A stretch of DNA of 24,342 bases from Candidatus Omnitrophota bacterium. Its GTDB lineage: Bacteria > Omnitrophota > Gorgyraeia > Tantalellales > Tantalellaceae. Below: more notes on the stretch, generated by a model. The model saw only the letters and a list, made by a program, of their open reading frames with translations, was not told the DNA's origin and did not search any database. Location of the stretch: NCBI GenBank assembly GCA_030631915.1, contig DAOVKF010000003.1:1-24342 (forward strand), given 5' to 3'. The DNA is not shown here. Position 1 is the first letter of the stretch.

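Noticed and set aside
2..24342. Several separate genes, each starting at an internal ATG
   Set aside because: There are no stops, ribosome binding sites or gaps between domains, and many domains are interrupted and resumed in the same frame.

Overview
The window holds no complete gene. It is the inside of one gigantic + strand gene. The frame whose codons start at base 2 reads from the first base to the last without a stop (about 8,113 codons), and both the start codon and the stop codon lie outside. I see no intergenic gap, promoter, terminator, RNA gene, CRISPR array, insertion sequence or second gene. Long open stretches on the minus strand and in other + frames look like shadows of this one coding frame.

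The protein is acidic, rich in Asp, Gly, Tyr and Thr, and built only from extracellular beta-rich and calcium-binding modules. I count ten LamG/concanavalin-A-like lectin domains and about 24 dockerin-type F-hand calcium loops. There is also one carbohydrate-binding-like beta-sandwich repeated four times, a discoidin (F5/8C)-like domain, two ILEI/FAM3-like domains and a YD (RHS-like) repeat patch. A tandem lectin-like repeat begins near the right end. Between these run many copies of a short 'GxxYxV ... DIxL' beta-hairpin motif. No enzyme domain, cohesin, signal peptide or cell-surface anchor is visible, so the window is probably the adhesive or structural middle of a secreted giant protein.

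Layout. 2-535: end of a ConA-like domain. 554-6955: a long tandem repeat (unit about 640 codons, or 844 codons when a LamG is inserted). 6956-9151: short units of about 121-131 codons, each an F-hand pair plus a beta module. 9080-15022: units whose F-hand pair is split by inserted binding domains, ending in a four-level nest (F-hand pair > sandwich module > LamG > LamG). 15023-18478: two ILEI-like domains around two LamGs. 18479-19516: more F-hands and a sandwich module. 19595-20881: YD repeats interrupted by a LamG almost identical to the one at 13.6 kb. 20882-21652: beta repeat and discoidin-like domain. 21653-22204: unrecognised. 22205-end: tandem lectin-like units of about 300-335 codons.

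Organism: the codon style (heavy ATA for Ile and AGG for Arg), the moderately GC-rich DNA, the giant size and the repeat-built lectin architecture suggest an uncultivated PVC-type bacterium. Omnitrophota, where giant ORFs have been reported, is my best guess. This is inference only, because there is no marker gene here. The gene appears to grow by tandem duplication of F-hand-headed units and by in-frame insertion of whole domains into existing domains. It also carries two small intergenic-type DNA repeats within its reading frame.
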